Shown here: one piece after another, positions 8,127-16,800 of the stretch
Layout of the letters: every line of letters begins with the position of its first letter
How positions within the stretch are numbered: position 1 is the first letter of the stretch
Assembly (NCBI GenBank): GCA_012842545.1
Contig: DUSQ01000035.1
Span: 1 to 64,000, forward strand
Length of the DNA: 64,000 nt
Source of the DNA: Coprothermobacter sp.
GTDB taxonomy: Bacteria > Coprothermobacterota > Coprothermobacteria > Coprothermobacterales > Coprothermobacteraceae
Direction: 5' to 3'
Notes under the pieces: generated by a model
The model's input: only the letters and a program-made list of their open reading frames with translations
Told to the model about the DNA's origin: nothing
Database searches by the model: none
Program-made: the position numbers and the translations under genes

Positions 8127-9019
8127 TATTGTGCACCTCCCGCGAAAGCCACAGCTGCCACAATGGAATAGAATTTGTTCTCATCGCTGTCAGAACGCGA
8201 TGGTAAAACCACAGGGCAATTAGCACCAAGTACCAGACCTGCCATTCTACCTCCGCAAACAAACGAGAAACTCTTGCCCAGCAAATTACCTGCCTCGATG
8301 TCCGGCACTAACATGATATCCGCATCACCAACCACAGGTGAATCCACACCCTTAACAGCCGCAGCTTTGCTACTGAAAGCTAAATCAAAAGCCAATGGCC
8401 CATCAACTAGTACGTTTCTTCCAAACTCTCCCCGGTCGGACATAGTTCTTAAAACAGCTGCATCCAGAGTACAAGGCATATTAGTATTAGGTCTTTCCTC
8501 TGCACACAAAACAGCCACTTTTATTCGTTCATAATGGAATGCTTTAAAAAACGAAACAGCGTTATGAATGATCTGAACCTTTTGATCTAAGTCAGGACTT
8601 ATAACCATGCCACCATCGGTCACACCTACAACTTTATGGTAAGTTGGAACCTCAAACAGAGCCAAGTGGGACATGAGCCCTTTTCCCCTCAGAGAAAGAT
8701 TCTTATCCAGGACAGCTTTAAGGAACGTTGAAGTACTCACAAAACCTTTCATCACAATGGAACATTTCCCATCGGAAACTGCCTTGGCTGCTTGGAATGC
8801 GCTTTCTTCAGGAGAAGAGCACTTAACGAAGTCAACATAAGGTGGAAGTTCCATTTCTCCATTAGAACGCCAGTCAAATACAGTAAATCTCAAATTCAGC
8901 TCGGTTGAAGCTCTTTCTATGGCTTCCTTTGACTCCTCATCATACCCAGCAACTGCTACTTTCTGGTTTTGGTTTTTTCTTGCTATTTCAATTAAATCCT
9001 GTAAGCTGCTTATAACCAT
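8126..9019 (-). CDS. ptb: Phosphate butyryltransferase
   Basis: Acyl-CoA plus phosphate to acyl phosphate plus CoA, the step before Buk. 297 residues from ATG 9019, preceded by GGGGAGG at 9 bases and starting 1 base after the upstream kinase stop. A longer reading from 9124 would overlap that kinase by 104 bases and lacks a ribosome site. The PTA/PTB family is recognisable from KGFVSTSTFLKAVLD near residue 85, VGVTDGGMVISPDL near 120, DGPLAFDLAFS and the C-terminal LVLGANCPVVLPSRSDS. Size fits Ptb rather than the longer acetate Pta. Confidence 0.92.
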   Translation of the reverse strand: MVISSLQDLIEIARKNQNQKVAVAGYDEESKEAIERASTELNLRFTVFDWRSNGEMELPPYVDFVKCSSPEESAFQAAKAVSDGKCSIVMKGFVSTSTFLKAVLDKNLSLRGKGLMSHLALFEVPTYHKVVGVTDGGMVISPDLDQKVQIIHNAVSFFKAFHYERIKVAVLCAEERPNTNMPCTLDAAVLRTMSDRGEFGRNVLVDGPLAFDLAFSSKAAAVKGVDSPVVGDADIMLVPDIEAGNLLGKSFSFVCGGRMAGLVLGANCPVVLPSRSDSDENKFYSIVAAVAFAGGAQ

Positions 9020-9020
9020 A

Positions 9021-10112
9021 TTAATTGGCCTCCCCATAGTCACGTAAAGGTTCAAGACCCTTAAAAGCGCGGAATGCTCCCGTGGCCAAGGCTTCCATTT
9101 CGTACCCACCAGGGTAAACAGCATACGGCTTCTGAAGCCAGCTGCTGTAACGCTTTATGCCATCTACAGCTTCGTCGTTGTAAACGATACCCCCAGTTAG
9201 GATGATGACTTCAGCTTCGTTGTGAAGTACTGCATTCATGGCAGCTATGTACTTTGAAACTTGGTAATACATGCTTTCAAGAATGAGTACTTTATCCTTT
9301 TCTTCTTTAGAAATCTTTAATATTTCTCTGAAATCGTTAGTGCCAAAATAGGCAACAAGTCCACCTTTTCCTGAGATACGTCTTCTCAAACTTTTTTGGT
9401 CAGGCCAGTTGTCATAGATGTAATTCACAAAGTCCGAAACCGGCAAAGAACCTGCTCTTTCAAGCTGGAAAGGACCTTCCTCATTAGGGTTAGTAGAGTC
9501 GATAAGCTTACCCTTTTCCATGGCAGCTATGCTGAAACCACCACCCAGATGTGCTATAACAGCCGTTAGTTCGTCTAGGGTCTTTCCCTGCGACTCGGCA
9601 TATTTTCTTGCTACGGCCCTTATGTTCAAAGCATGGAGAGCGCTGTAGCGAGGAATCTCTGGCAACCCACTGACCTTCGCCTCAGGTATGAACTCATCCA
9701 CAGATACCGGATCAGTAAAATAAGCCGGGACGCCCCAATCTTGCGATAATCTAAAGGCCACAACAGGGCCAATAAGAGAGCTGTGTGGGCTTAGAATGCG
9801 CTCATGCATGATGTCTTCTTCAACTTCTCTGGTAATTTGGTAAGTTCCAGCAGGTAGTGGCTTTATTGGACCTCCACGTGAAGCAATGCAGACTATTTGG
9901 TCTGAATTAACGCCGTGTTTGCTTATGAACTCCAGTACTTGCTGCTGCCTGAAGTCTATTTGGTCAGTATAATGAGGCTTCTGTTCCAATACATCTACAG
10001 GCACCGAAACAGTTTCCTCAACTACAACTTCCACTTCGTTTTCCAGAGGTCTGTACAACGCTAGTTTCGTAGATGTAGATCCAGGATTAATCACCAGGAT
10101 AAACTTCTCCAA
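9021..10112 (-). CDS. buk: Butyrate (branched-chain fatty acid) kinase, copy 2
   Basis: Second acyl-phosphate:ADP phosphotransferase, 363 residues from TTG 10112. That start has AGGAGGTGA seven bases upstream; GTG 10121 lies inside the same ribosome site and is less likely. ASKHA signatures: VINPGSTSTKLALY, ASRGGPIKPLPAG near 85, VIAHLGGGFSIAAMEKGK near 190 and ILTGGIVYNDEAV. Clearly paralogous to but divergent from the copy at 7056-8126. The two kinases may favour different chain lengths or branching; this is inference. It overlaps the end of recN by 26 bases, so the fermentation genes may be read from recN as well as from any internal promoter. Confidence 0.9.
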   Translation of the reverse strand: MEKFILVINPGSTSTKLALYRPLENEVEVVVEETVSVPVDVLEQKPHYTDQIDFRQQQVLEFISKHGVNSDQIVCIASRGGPIKPLPAGTYQITREVEEDIMHERILSPHSSLIGPVVAFRLSQDWGVPAYFTDPVSVDEFIPEAKVSGLPEIPRYSALHALNIRAVARKYAESQGKTLDELTAVIAHLGGGFSIAAMEKGKLIDSTNPNEEGPFQLERAGSLPVSDFVNYIYDNWPDQKSLRRRISGKGGLVAYFGTNDFREILKISKEEKDKVLILESMYYQVSKYIAAMNAVLHNEAEVIILTGGIVYNDEAVDGIKRYSSWLQKPYAVYPGGYEMEALATGAFRAFKGLEPLRDYGEAN

Positions 10113-11688
10113 ACGGTTCACCTCCTGAGAGTCGGCTGACTAACTCGCTGGCTAACTCCAGCGTTGTGGCGGTAACATACTGCCCAGCTATCATCTTAGC
10201 TATTTCGTGGATCCTCCTTTGACCTTGCAACACGTTTATTTTAACACGCACTTTATCCTCGTTTAATATTCTTTCAACCAAAAAGTGGGTTTGAGCAGCA
10301 GCCGCCACTTGCGGATTATGAGTGATTAAGATAATCTGCCTACTCTCAGAGACCCGTTTAAGAAGGTTTACAAGTCTGGAGAGGGTTTCTCCGCCAAGAC
10401 CCGCATCAGGTTCATCAAATATGAGAACAGAATTGGGAAAGCTAAGCACAACTCTTAATGCCAACAACAGTCTGTTCCTTTCTCCACCAGAAAGATCGGA
10501 AGCTGCAACGAATTGGCCAGACCTCATCATGCCAACTTGCGGCAATTCCACCCCAAGAGAGCTATTCTCGGCAGCTATCCACTGCCACACAAAATCGCCC
10601 TCCACGTTAGTCTCACGAAGGAACATCTGAATATCCGGTAAAGCTTGCTCTACAGCGGCTCTTCGTATCTTTGCAAGGTCCAAGCCCGCCCTAACAAGCT
10701 CAGCTTGCAAAGCCTCTTTACGCTGAGTGAGCTCTCTCAATCTCTCAGGTAAATTTTCGATTTGCTCAAGTTCAATTTCAAGCTGCTGAATTCTGTGGAT
10801 GATGGAAGACTCCCCAAAGCCGTATCTGCGGAAATACTTCTCATATATGAACAATCGCTCGTTAATCTTGTCAACATTCAGCTCATCAACCTCCAGCTCT
10901 TCAGCTTCTGACCTCAATATTTCCAAACCATGGCGTAGTTCATCAAGAAGCTTCAGAGTGGCAGACGCATCCTCATAAAACTTGCTCAGGGACGAAAGAG
11001 CCACACGCAAATCCTTCAAACCTAAGTAAAATGGTGAATCTTCCTGAAGAATCTCCAGTACCTGTTTTCTTGCTTCAGTTATGCGCTCCTTTTCACTGAT
11101 TTTTAGTAGTAGGTTTTTCAGCTCCTCGTATTCTCCTTCCTTAGGACCGAAGGCCTTTAGTTCTTCAAGTTCAGACTGCAGAGTTTCTCTCACTTTTGCA
11201 GACTGAGAAAGTTGTTCTGTAAGCCGTCTTACAGCGTTGTCAACTTCTCTTAGTTGTTCAAAAAGCGAACTGTAAGCACTGCGAAGATCTTCAGATTCAG
11301 CAAATGAGTCGAGCACGTTAAGAATATCCTCTGGAGATTCCAATATTTTAGAGTCGAACTGTGAAGATAAAATGACACGGTTCTGAAATAGCACTTTGAG
11401 CTGTTTCTTGCTAACCCTCTGGCCGTTTAATTCAAGCATTCGCCTGCTACCACTAAGATGTAGCTTTACTACGTAGTTTTCTGTTCCTTGGGAAAAGTGA
11501 ACCTCTACCTCACCGTTCCTAAGAAAAAAAGGAATCTGCAAAGAAAAACCTAGCGCGGAGCCGAGCAGGTTTACGAGTACTGTTTTACCAGTGCCAGTCT
11601 CACCGGTAATCACATTTAAGCCTTTAGAAAAGGGCAGATAAACATCCTCGATGACGTCAGAACCATTAAACCGAATGGCCGAAATCAT
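10087..11688 (-). CDS. recN: DNA repair ATPase RecN
   Basis: SMC-like ATPase for double-strand break repair. 533 residues from ATG 11688, which overlaps the NAD kinase stop (ATGA). Walker A GETGTGKT near residue 35, long coiled coil (about 150-340), signature DLSGGERNRLLLALRVV near 405, Walker B SVLIFDEPDAGLGG and the D-/H-loop ILITHNPQVAA. The length is a little short of the usual 550-570 because the coiled-coil hairpin is small. Usual neighbours are NAD kinase and Dxs, as here. Confidence 0.94.
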   Translation of the reverse strand: MISAIRFNGSDVIEDVYLPFSKGLNVITGETGTGKTVLVNLLGSALGFSLQIPFFLRNGEVEVHFSQGTENYVVKLHLSGSRRMLELNGQRVSKKQLKVLFQNRVILSSQFDSKILESPEDILNVLDSFAESEDLRSAYSSLFEQLREVDNAVRRLTEQLSQSAKVRETLQSELEELKAFGPKEGEYEELKNLLLKISEKERITEARKQVLEILQEDSPFYLGLKDLRVALSSLSKFYEDASATLKLLDELRHGLEILRSEAEELEVDELNVDKINERLFIYEKYFRRYGFGESSIIHRIQQLEIELEQIENLPERLRELTQRKEALQAELVRAGLDLAKIRRAAVEQALPDIQMFLRETNVEGDFVWQWIAAENSSLGVELPQVGMMRSGQFVAASDLSGGERNRLLLALRVVLSFPNSVLIFDEPDAGLGGETLSRLVNLLKRVSESRQIILITHNPQVAAAAQTHFLVERILNEDKVRVKINVLQGQRRIHEIAKMIAGQYVTATTLELASELVSRLSGGEPFGEVYPGD

Positions 11689-12503
11689 GAACCCAACCAA
11701 CCAAACTTCTTAATGATTCTTTCATAGAAAGACATGGCATCGCAATTAACAAGATGCTCAACGACCTCTCCTGAGCTCCAGATTCTAATTCTTTTGGCAA
11801 CTGGAAGCTGACAGCTGGTGCTTCCATCAGCCACAGCAACAGCTCCTTTATACGCCTCAATGACCTGAACACCAATTTCCCGTTCTTCAGGCACTATGAG
11901 AGGTCTAAGATTGGTTTGATGGGGATTTAGGGGTGTTACACAAAAACCTTTCACCGCCCTGTCCATCACAGGACCTCCAGCTGAAAGGTTATAGGCAGTA
12001 GATCCCAGCGGCGTACTTACGATTACCCCATCACCCACAGCGTACATGACATCCATCCCGTCCACGAGAACCTTAAGTGTTATGGTGGTGTCATAACCAG
12101 GCTTTGCGACTACCAGGTCGTTTATGAAGAAACCAGACCGTGATGTATCGCTTTTTTCCCCCAGCAACCATCTATAGACTGGTAATTCTTCAACCTCAAG
12201 CTTGCCTTCAAAGAAATCCGTCATGGCTTTCTGGATATCAGGCACATTGTTAGGAAGGAAGTTCAGCCTTCCTGTACCCAGACTCCAGAAAGGCTTATTG
12301 AACATGAAAGCCATTTGGGCTGTTCGCAAAAACGTCCCATCGCCACCGATGGCAACGAACACGTCAGCGTCGTGACAAGATGTTTCCTGGAGACCTCTGT
12401 CAAGGGCCATTTGTCTAAAAAGCTCAACAACCTCAAAAGCCGAAGTTTTCCAAAGATGCGATTCTATGTGAAAAGTTCTAAAGCGCACCGTACCACCCAT
12501 CAC
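11685..12503 (-). CDS. nadK: NAD kinase
   Basis: Phosphorylates NAD to NADP. 272 residues. The catalytic GGDGTFLRT lies near residue 53, followed by NxGRLNFL-like GTGRLNFL and the GSTAYNLSAGGPVMD motif near 165 typical of NadK. Start uncertain: GTG/ATG at 12503-12500 has almost no ribosome site, and a GTG about 12 bases further in is preceded by GGGTGG. A probable terminator for dxs lies just upstream, so this gene may have its own promoter within 12504-12530, but I could not identify one clearly. Confidence 0.93.
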   Translation of the reverse strand: MMGGTVRFRTFHIESHLWKTSAFEVVELFRQMALDRGLQETSCHDADVFVAIGGDGTFLRTAQMAFMFNKPFWSLGTGRLNFLPNNVPDIQKAMTDFFEGKLEVEELPVYRWLLGEKSDTSRSGFFINDLVVAKPGYDTTITLKVLVDGMDVMYAVGDGVIVSTPLGSTAYNLSAGGPVMDRAVKGFCVTPLNPHQTNLRPLIVPEEREIGVQVIEAYKGAVAVADGSTSCQLPVAKRIRIWSSGEVVEHLVNCDAMSFYERIIKKFGWLGS

Positions 12504-12530
12504 AATAAGTTTAATTCAAAAAGCAAAGAA

Positions 12531-12571
12531 AACCAAAAACGATTGCCATGTGGGTACCAATAAGGCAAATC
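12531..12571 (-). terminator. Probable intrinsic terminator of dxs
   Basis: Read on the minus strand, GATTTGCC and GGCAATC form a 7-pair stem with one bulge (plus-strand arms 12541-12547 and 12564-12571) around a 16-base loop, followed by a T-rich tract (TTTTTGGTTTTC). It starts a few bases after the dxs stop. The long loop lowers confidence. Confidence 0.45.
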
Positions 12572-12577
12572 CCAGAT

Positions 12578-14470
12578 TTACTTGCCCAGTCTTTTTATTA
12601 CTAATGACGGTGCTGGCGAGGAATTTGTAAACAAGTAACTTCTTTTTCCCTGTCTGAAAGGTCGGCGTGAGAACTCTCGCCTCAATACTCTTTTAGCTAT
12701 GCCATTGGCATCTAGCTCACACAGACGGAGCAGTTGATCTCTGTTGCCAGCTGGCACAAATGGATCAGCGACTCCTAAAGAATATACGCGAAGCCCAAAA
12801 CTCCTCAAAAAAGCAGCAGCCCCATAGTCTTTAATGCCCTCTTCTACCACGTAAATGCTTTCCTTATCCTGCAAATGCTGCAACAAGCCTTCCGGAACCG
12901 GACGAACCTGCCAAAGGCCAAAAACCTCTCCCATTATGCCGTGCTCCTTTAGATGATCCAGGGCACTTACGGCCTGCAACACCATGGGACCATAAGCAAC
13001 GAATGTGACATCTTGTCCATAACCCGCATACATAAAACTGCCACGCTTTTCTAGTTCCACCTGCAGCAGTGGTGCTTTGGGGTACCTAACAAAGCAAGGA
13101 ACGTCTGATTCTAACGCTTCCTGCAATGAATCCCTCAAGGATTCTTCATCAAAAGGAGCGTAAATGCGACTGTTAGGTATGTGCAAAGCATACGCAATAT
13201 CCCAAAGACCCTGATGCGTTGGGCCATCTGAGGGAACAAGTCCAGCTCTGTCTAATGCAAATACCACATGTCTTTTTGGTAATGCCACGTCATGTATGAG
13301 CTGATCATAAGCTCGTTGCATAAAAGTTGAATAGACAGCCACCACAGGCTTAAAGCCGTGAGACGCCATGGCTGTAGCAGTTAGAACTACGTGTTCTTCC
13401 GCAATCCCCACATCAATAAACCTGTCAGGGTATTTCTCTGCAAACTTACTTAGCCCTGTACCATCAGTCATGGCAGCCGTTAGCGCCACTACGTCAGCGT
13501 TCTCCCCAATCTCAGCCATGAAGTCTCCAAAAGCCTTTGTAAAGGTCCTTGCTTTTTCGCCTGCAATTTCGCCTGTTGTCACGTTGAAAGGGCCAGCACT
13601 GTGGAATGCTACCGGAGATCTTTCTGCTGGTTCGTACCCAGCACCCTTTTTAGTCAAGAAGTGAACCACTGTTGGCTTATCAAAACTTTGGGCTATCTCC
13701 AAGGCAACAAGAACAGATTCCATGTCATTACCGTCAAATGGCCCTAAATAAACTATCCCAAGTTTTTCGAAGAAGGTATCAAGCTGAAATGCTTCCTTAA
13801 GTGCTAATTTTGCTTTTTCAAGAGCTTCCTCAATGTTTTTGGCACCAGCTTTCCTCAGAGTGCTGGAAACAAAGTTCTTCATGCTCTTGTAAGTACCTGA
13901 AGATCTTAGTTTGGCCAAATAAGCTGCCATAGCTCCAACGTTCTTAGAAATACTGTGTTCGTTGTCGTTCAGTATGATTACTATGGGCAAACCACTAGCA
14001 CCTATGTTGTTTAAACCTTCATAACTGACTCCATTAGTTAAAGCACCGTCGCCCACCACTACGAGAACTCGACCAGGCGTTCCTTTTAGTTTCCTAGCCA
14101 TGGCTTCACCGTAAGCCAGACTCAGCCCGGTACCCGCATGACCAGCATAATACTTATCATAAATTGACTCAACTGGATCCGTAAACCCTGATAATCCGCC
14201 CAATGTTCTAATGGTAGGCAGATACTCAGACCTTCCAGTTAATAGTTTATAAGTGTAGCTTTGATGCGATGTGTCAAAAATTACTGCATCTTGGTCAAGA
14301 TCGAATATTTTAGCTATACCCAGGGTTATCTCCACTACGCCCAAGTTGGAGGCTACATGTCCTCCCTGGTTGTGGACCGACTCCAATATGTAACCTCTAA
14401 TCTCCTGAGCTAAGCTTTTAAGTGAACTCAGATCATATTGTTTAAGATTTCGGTAATCCGGTATCTGCAT
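12578..14470 (-). CDS. dxs: 1-deoxy-D-xylulose-5-phosphate synthase
   Basis: First enzyme of the MEP isoprenoid pathway: pyruvate plus glyceraldehyde 3-phosphate to DXP, TPP-dependent. 630 residues from ATG 14470, with GAGG 6-7 bases upstream; a longer frame to 14533 overlaps nusB further. Motifs: HxGxSL-like GHAGTGLSLAYGEA near 110, TPP motif GDGALTNGVSYEGLNN, catalytic VGIAEEHVV near 350 and DRAGLVPSDGPTHQG. It overlaps nusB by 29 bases. Dxr and IspG of the same pathway are at 41.2 and 39.1 kb. An Arg/Lys-rich C-terminal tail of about 40 residues looks variable. Confidence 0.95.
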   Translation of the reverse strand: MQIPDYRNLKQYDLSSLKSLAQEIRGYILESVHNQGGHVASNLGVVEITLGIAKIFDLDQDAVIFDTSHQSYTYKLLTGRSEYLPTIRTLGGLSGFTDPVESIYDKYYAGHAGTGLSLAYGEAMARKLKGTPGRVLVVVGDGALTNGVSYEGLNNIGASGLPIVIILNDNEHSISKNVGAMAAYLAKLRSSGTYKSMKNFVSSTLRKAGAKNIEEALEKAKLALKEAFQLDTFFEKLGIVYLGPFDGNDMESVLVALEIAQSFDKPTVVHFLTKKGAGYEPAERSPVAFHSAGPFNVTTGEIAGEKARTFTKAFGDFMAEIGENADVVALTAAMTDGTGLSKFAEKYPDRFIDVGIAEEHVVLTATAMASHGFKPVVAVYSTFMQRAYDQLIHDVALPKRHVVFALDRAGLVPSDGPTHQGLWDIAYALHIPNSRIYAPFDEESLRDSLQEALESDVPCFVRYPKAPLLQVELEKRGSFMYAGYGQDVTFVAYGPMVLQAVSALDHLKEHGIMGEVFGLWQVRPVPEGLLQHLQDKESIYVVEEGIKDYGAAAFLRSFGLRVYSLGVADPFVPAGNRDQLLRLCELDANGIAKRVLRREFSRRPFRQGKRSYLFTNSSPAPSLVIKRLGK

Positions 14471-14888
14471 GGTATTCCTCATAGCAGGTGCCCATGATGG
14501 CATGTACTGCTTTAGCAAAACTTTCGTCAACATACCGTTTAGCTATGTCTACCCAAGTGCTTACTATGATGGGCATCATCTTTTCGTCGCCGTAGAATCG
14601 AGTTTCTACAACGGCCAGCCGCATTATCATTTTTTCCAAATCACTGTAAGCCGTAAAAGACTTGGACTTTAAATTGTTGTCAATCCAGCTATCAATTCCT
14701 TCACGATTTTCAAGATAACTATTCAACAAACGCTTTATGTGACGTTTTACCCTGTCTGACTTTGGTAGGACCTCCTTCAGATGTGGCCACAAATCTTCTT
14801 CTTCAGTTAAACCCAGCTCATAGCTGAGCAGTTCCTGCAGTAAGAGTTCCCGACCTACTTCAAAAAACTTACCCCTACTGCTTGACAT
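14442..14888 (-). CDS. nusB: Transcription antitermination factor NusB
   Basis: RNA-binding all-helical protein that forms the boxA complex with S10 during rRNA antitermination. 148 residues from ATG 14888 (MSSSRGKFFEVG), chosen because the longer frame would overlap the Asp23-like gene by a further 69 bases. The family core is visible: SRGKFFEVGRELLLQELLSYE near the N-terminus is shown by R, E and Q positions, WIDNNLKS near 80, and the C-terminal LAVVETRF and VSTWVDIAKRYVDESFAKAVHAIM block. The overlap with the upstream gene is 14 bases. Confidence 0.9.
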   Translation of the reverse strand: MSSSRGKFFEVGRELLLQELLSYELGLTEEEDLWPHLKEVLPKSDRVKRHIKRLLNSYLENREGIDSWIDNNLKSKSFTAYSDLEKMIMRLAVVETRFYGDEKMMPIIVSTWVDIAKRYVDESFAKAVHAIMGTCYEEYHADTGLPKS

Positions 14889-15168
14889 TTTCGATTTCCA
14901 AAACGATGTCGTAATCCAGCTCTCTATTAAAATACGCCAGCAGCAGTCTTCTAACAAAATCCTTTATTCTGCTTTTTACTTCACCCAAATCGGCACCTGC
15001 TTCTAAGTCCACATTTATAGACACTAGCAATTTTTCATCATTGGTTTTAGAAAGCTGAACCCTGTTAAGAGCTTCCTTAGGGGTCATCTTAGCTACTCCA
15101 GGTACTTCTGCCAAACTCAAGGCCAGAGCCGCCCTTAGGACCCCCATATCTTCAGACCTTAAATGCAC
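14875..15168 (-). CDS. Asp23/Gls24-like protein
   Basis: 97-residue Asp23-type protein of the kind found between efp and nusB in many Firmicutes. The pattern MGVLRAALALSLAEVPGVAKM followed by a VNVDLEAGADLGEV-like beta segment (here SINVDLEAGADLGEVKSR) and a C-terminal helix is typical of the family, whose members associate with the cell envelope. Start GTG 15168, 2 bases after the EF-P stop with a poor AAAGGG site. Function not known beyond the family; operon position supports the call. Confidence 0.8.
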   Translation of the reverse strand: MHLRSEDMGVLRAALALSLAEVPGVAKMTPKEALNRVQLSKTNDEKLLVSINVDLEAGADLGEVKSRIKDFVRRLLLAYFNRELDYDIVLEIENVKQ

Positions 15169-15170
15169 AA

Positions 15171-15731
15171 TTAACCAACCCTTTCTACGTATTCCCCCGT
15201 CCGGGTATCCACTCTGATAATATCGCCTTCTGTTATGAACAAAGGAACCTGTACAACAGCCCCAGTTTCCAACTTAGCAGGCTTTGAACCTCCCTGGGCG
15301 GTATCGCCTCTTACCCCAGGTTCGGTCTCTACAACCTCTAATTCAACAAAAGTAGGAACTTCTATTCCAACCGCTTTTCCTTGGTAAAACTGAACGTTAA
15401 CCATCATTCCTTCTTTTAACCACTGCTGCACATCACTCATTATGTCACCAGAAAGTGTGACCTGCTCATAAGTATCCGTATCCATGAAAACAAAATGCTC
15501 ACCGTCACTGTACAAGTATTGCATTTGCTTTGTCTCCAGATATGCCCTCTGGACTTTTTCTCCAGCTCTGAATGTCTGTTCAATGGTTGACCCATCTGAT
15601 AATTTTTTCATCTTCACGCGAACGAAAGCGGAACCTTTACCTGGCTTCACATGCTGAGCGGTCACAATTAAATACAACGTTCCATCCAAATCGATTATAA
15701 TACCAGGTCTTAAATCGTTAGTTGAAATCAA
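15171..15731 (-). CDS. efp: Translation elongation factor P
   Basis: Relieves ribosome stalling at polyproline stretches. 186 residues, three OB-like beta-barrels. The conserved KPGKGSAF loop is at residues 29-36, with Lys32 as the tip residue that is modified in many bacteria. C-terminal motif GDIIRVDTRTGEYVERV is diagnostic. Start is TTG 15731, preceded by GAGGTG at 7 bases. It follows the M24 aminopeptidase gene, a very common pairing. Confidence 0.95.
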   Translation of the reverse strand: MISTNDLRPGIIIDLDGTLYLIVTAQHVKPGKGSAFVRVKMKKLSDGSTIEQTFRAGEKVQRAYLETKQMQYLYSDGEHFVFMDTDTYEQVTLSGDIMSDVQQWLKEGMMVNVQFYQGKAVGIEVPTFVELEVVETEPGVRGDTAQGGSKPAKLETGAVVQVPLFITEGDIIRVDTRTGEYVERVG

Positions 15732-15757
15732 ATTTCATCACCTCGCGCTTTAGATAA

Positions 15758-16786
15758 TTATACCATTAAGACTTGCTCTAAGTTGCTTAGCTTATTAATT
15801 TTACCCCCTAATATGGCGTAATCGTCTTCGATCCTCACACCGAATTCACCAGGTAGGTAAATGCCTGGTTCTATGGTAAAGACGTGACCGTCTGTGAGTC
15901 GATGTTGCACCCGCGCGGAAAGCGAGGGGTACTCATGTATTTGAAGCCCAATACCATGGCCTAATCCATGACCGAAGTTGTTACCAAAACCCTTGCTGGC
16001 TATGTAATCTCTGGCGAGAGCATCTAAATCAGAACCAAAGGTGAACTCCTGCGCTTCAGCTGCTAAACGGTGAGCTTCTAGTACTACGTTCAAGATCTCC
16101 ATGGCCTTTGCATCTGCATTACCAACAATGACCGTACGCGTTAGATCACTGCAGTACCCCTTATAAACACAGCCCCAATCAATTACAACTAAGTCGCCGT
16201 CGTCAATTTTTTTGTCACTGGCTACACCATGGGGCAATGCACCTCTCCATCCACTGCCCACTATGGTATCAAAAGCCATTCCCTCGCTGCCTAATTTGCG
16301 CGCTTGGTACTCAAGTTCTGCAACAAATTCCTTCTCGCTTACCCCTGGTCTAATGCTGCTCAAGGATCTTCTGAAAGCCTCTTCCGCTATGAATATGGCT
16401 TGCTTTATGTAGTTAATCTCCTCAGGAGTTTTTACTGCACGCTGGGAAAGTATTTCCTCACCTATGTCTAAAAGCTTTACTCCCTTTTCCACCAGTTTAG
16501 AAGAAAGCCTAAAACTGATGTATTCACCATTAACTGCAATGGTACCTTTTAGAAAACCTTTGTCACTGAGATAATCGACTAATGGTGGTTTGTATTCAAT
16601 GACCTCAAAACCTTTGGTTTCTAAAAGAGCTTGCTCAGTAAAACGAGAGTCCACTAAGAGCAACTTAACATCCCTAGTAACTAACGCATACCCTTCATCA
16701 CCAGTGAATCCACTCAACCAGCGCAGCGTAGGGCGGTCGTTAATAAAGAGTGCATCTGCACCTTGTAACAGACTTTCTATGTTCAT
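15758..16786 (-). CDS. Xaa-Pro aminopeptidase (M24 family)
   Basis: Metalloexopeptidase that removes an N-terminal residue before proline; useful in a peptide-fermenting organism. 342 residues: creatinase-like N-domain (1-115) and pita-bread catalytic domain. Dinuclear metal ligands are visible as the two Asp of VVIDWGCVYKGYCSDLTRT, the His of HGLGHGIGLQIHE, and the Glu residues of FTIEPGIY and GVRIEDD. ATG 16786 with AAGGAGGTG upstream. Upstream of efp in the same run. Confidence 0.93.
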   Translation of the reverse strand: MNIESLLQGADALFINDRPTLRWLSGFTGDEGYALVTRDVKLLLVDSRFTEQALLETKGFEVIEYKPPLVDYLSDKGFLKGTIAVNGEYISFRLSSKLVEKGVKLLDIGEEILSQRAVKTPEEINYIKQAIFIAEEAFRRSLSSIRPGVSEKEFVAELEYQARKLGSEGMAFDTIVGSGWRGALPHGVASDKKIDDGDLVVIDWGCVYKGYCSDLTRTVIVGNADAKAMEILNVVLEAHRLAAEAQEFTFGSDLDALARDYIASKGFGNNFGHGLGHGIGLQIHEYPSLSARVQHRLTDGHVFTIEPGIYLPGEFGVRIEDDYAILGGKINKLSNLEQVLMV

Positions 16787-16800
16787 GAAGCTACACCTCC

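Noticed and set aside
14533..14957. Longer N-termini for Dxs and NusB
   Set aside because: They would run through neighbouring coding sequence; better ribosome sites and family N-termini support the shorter starts.
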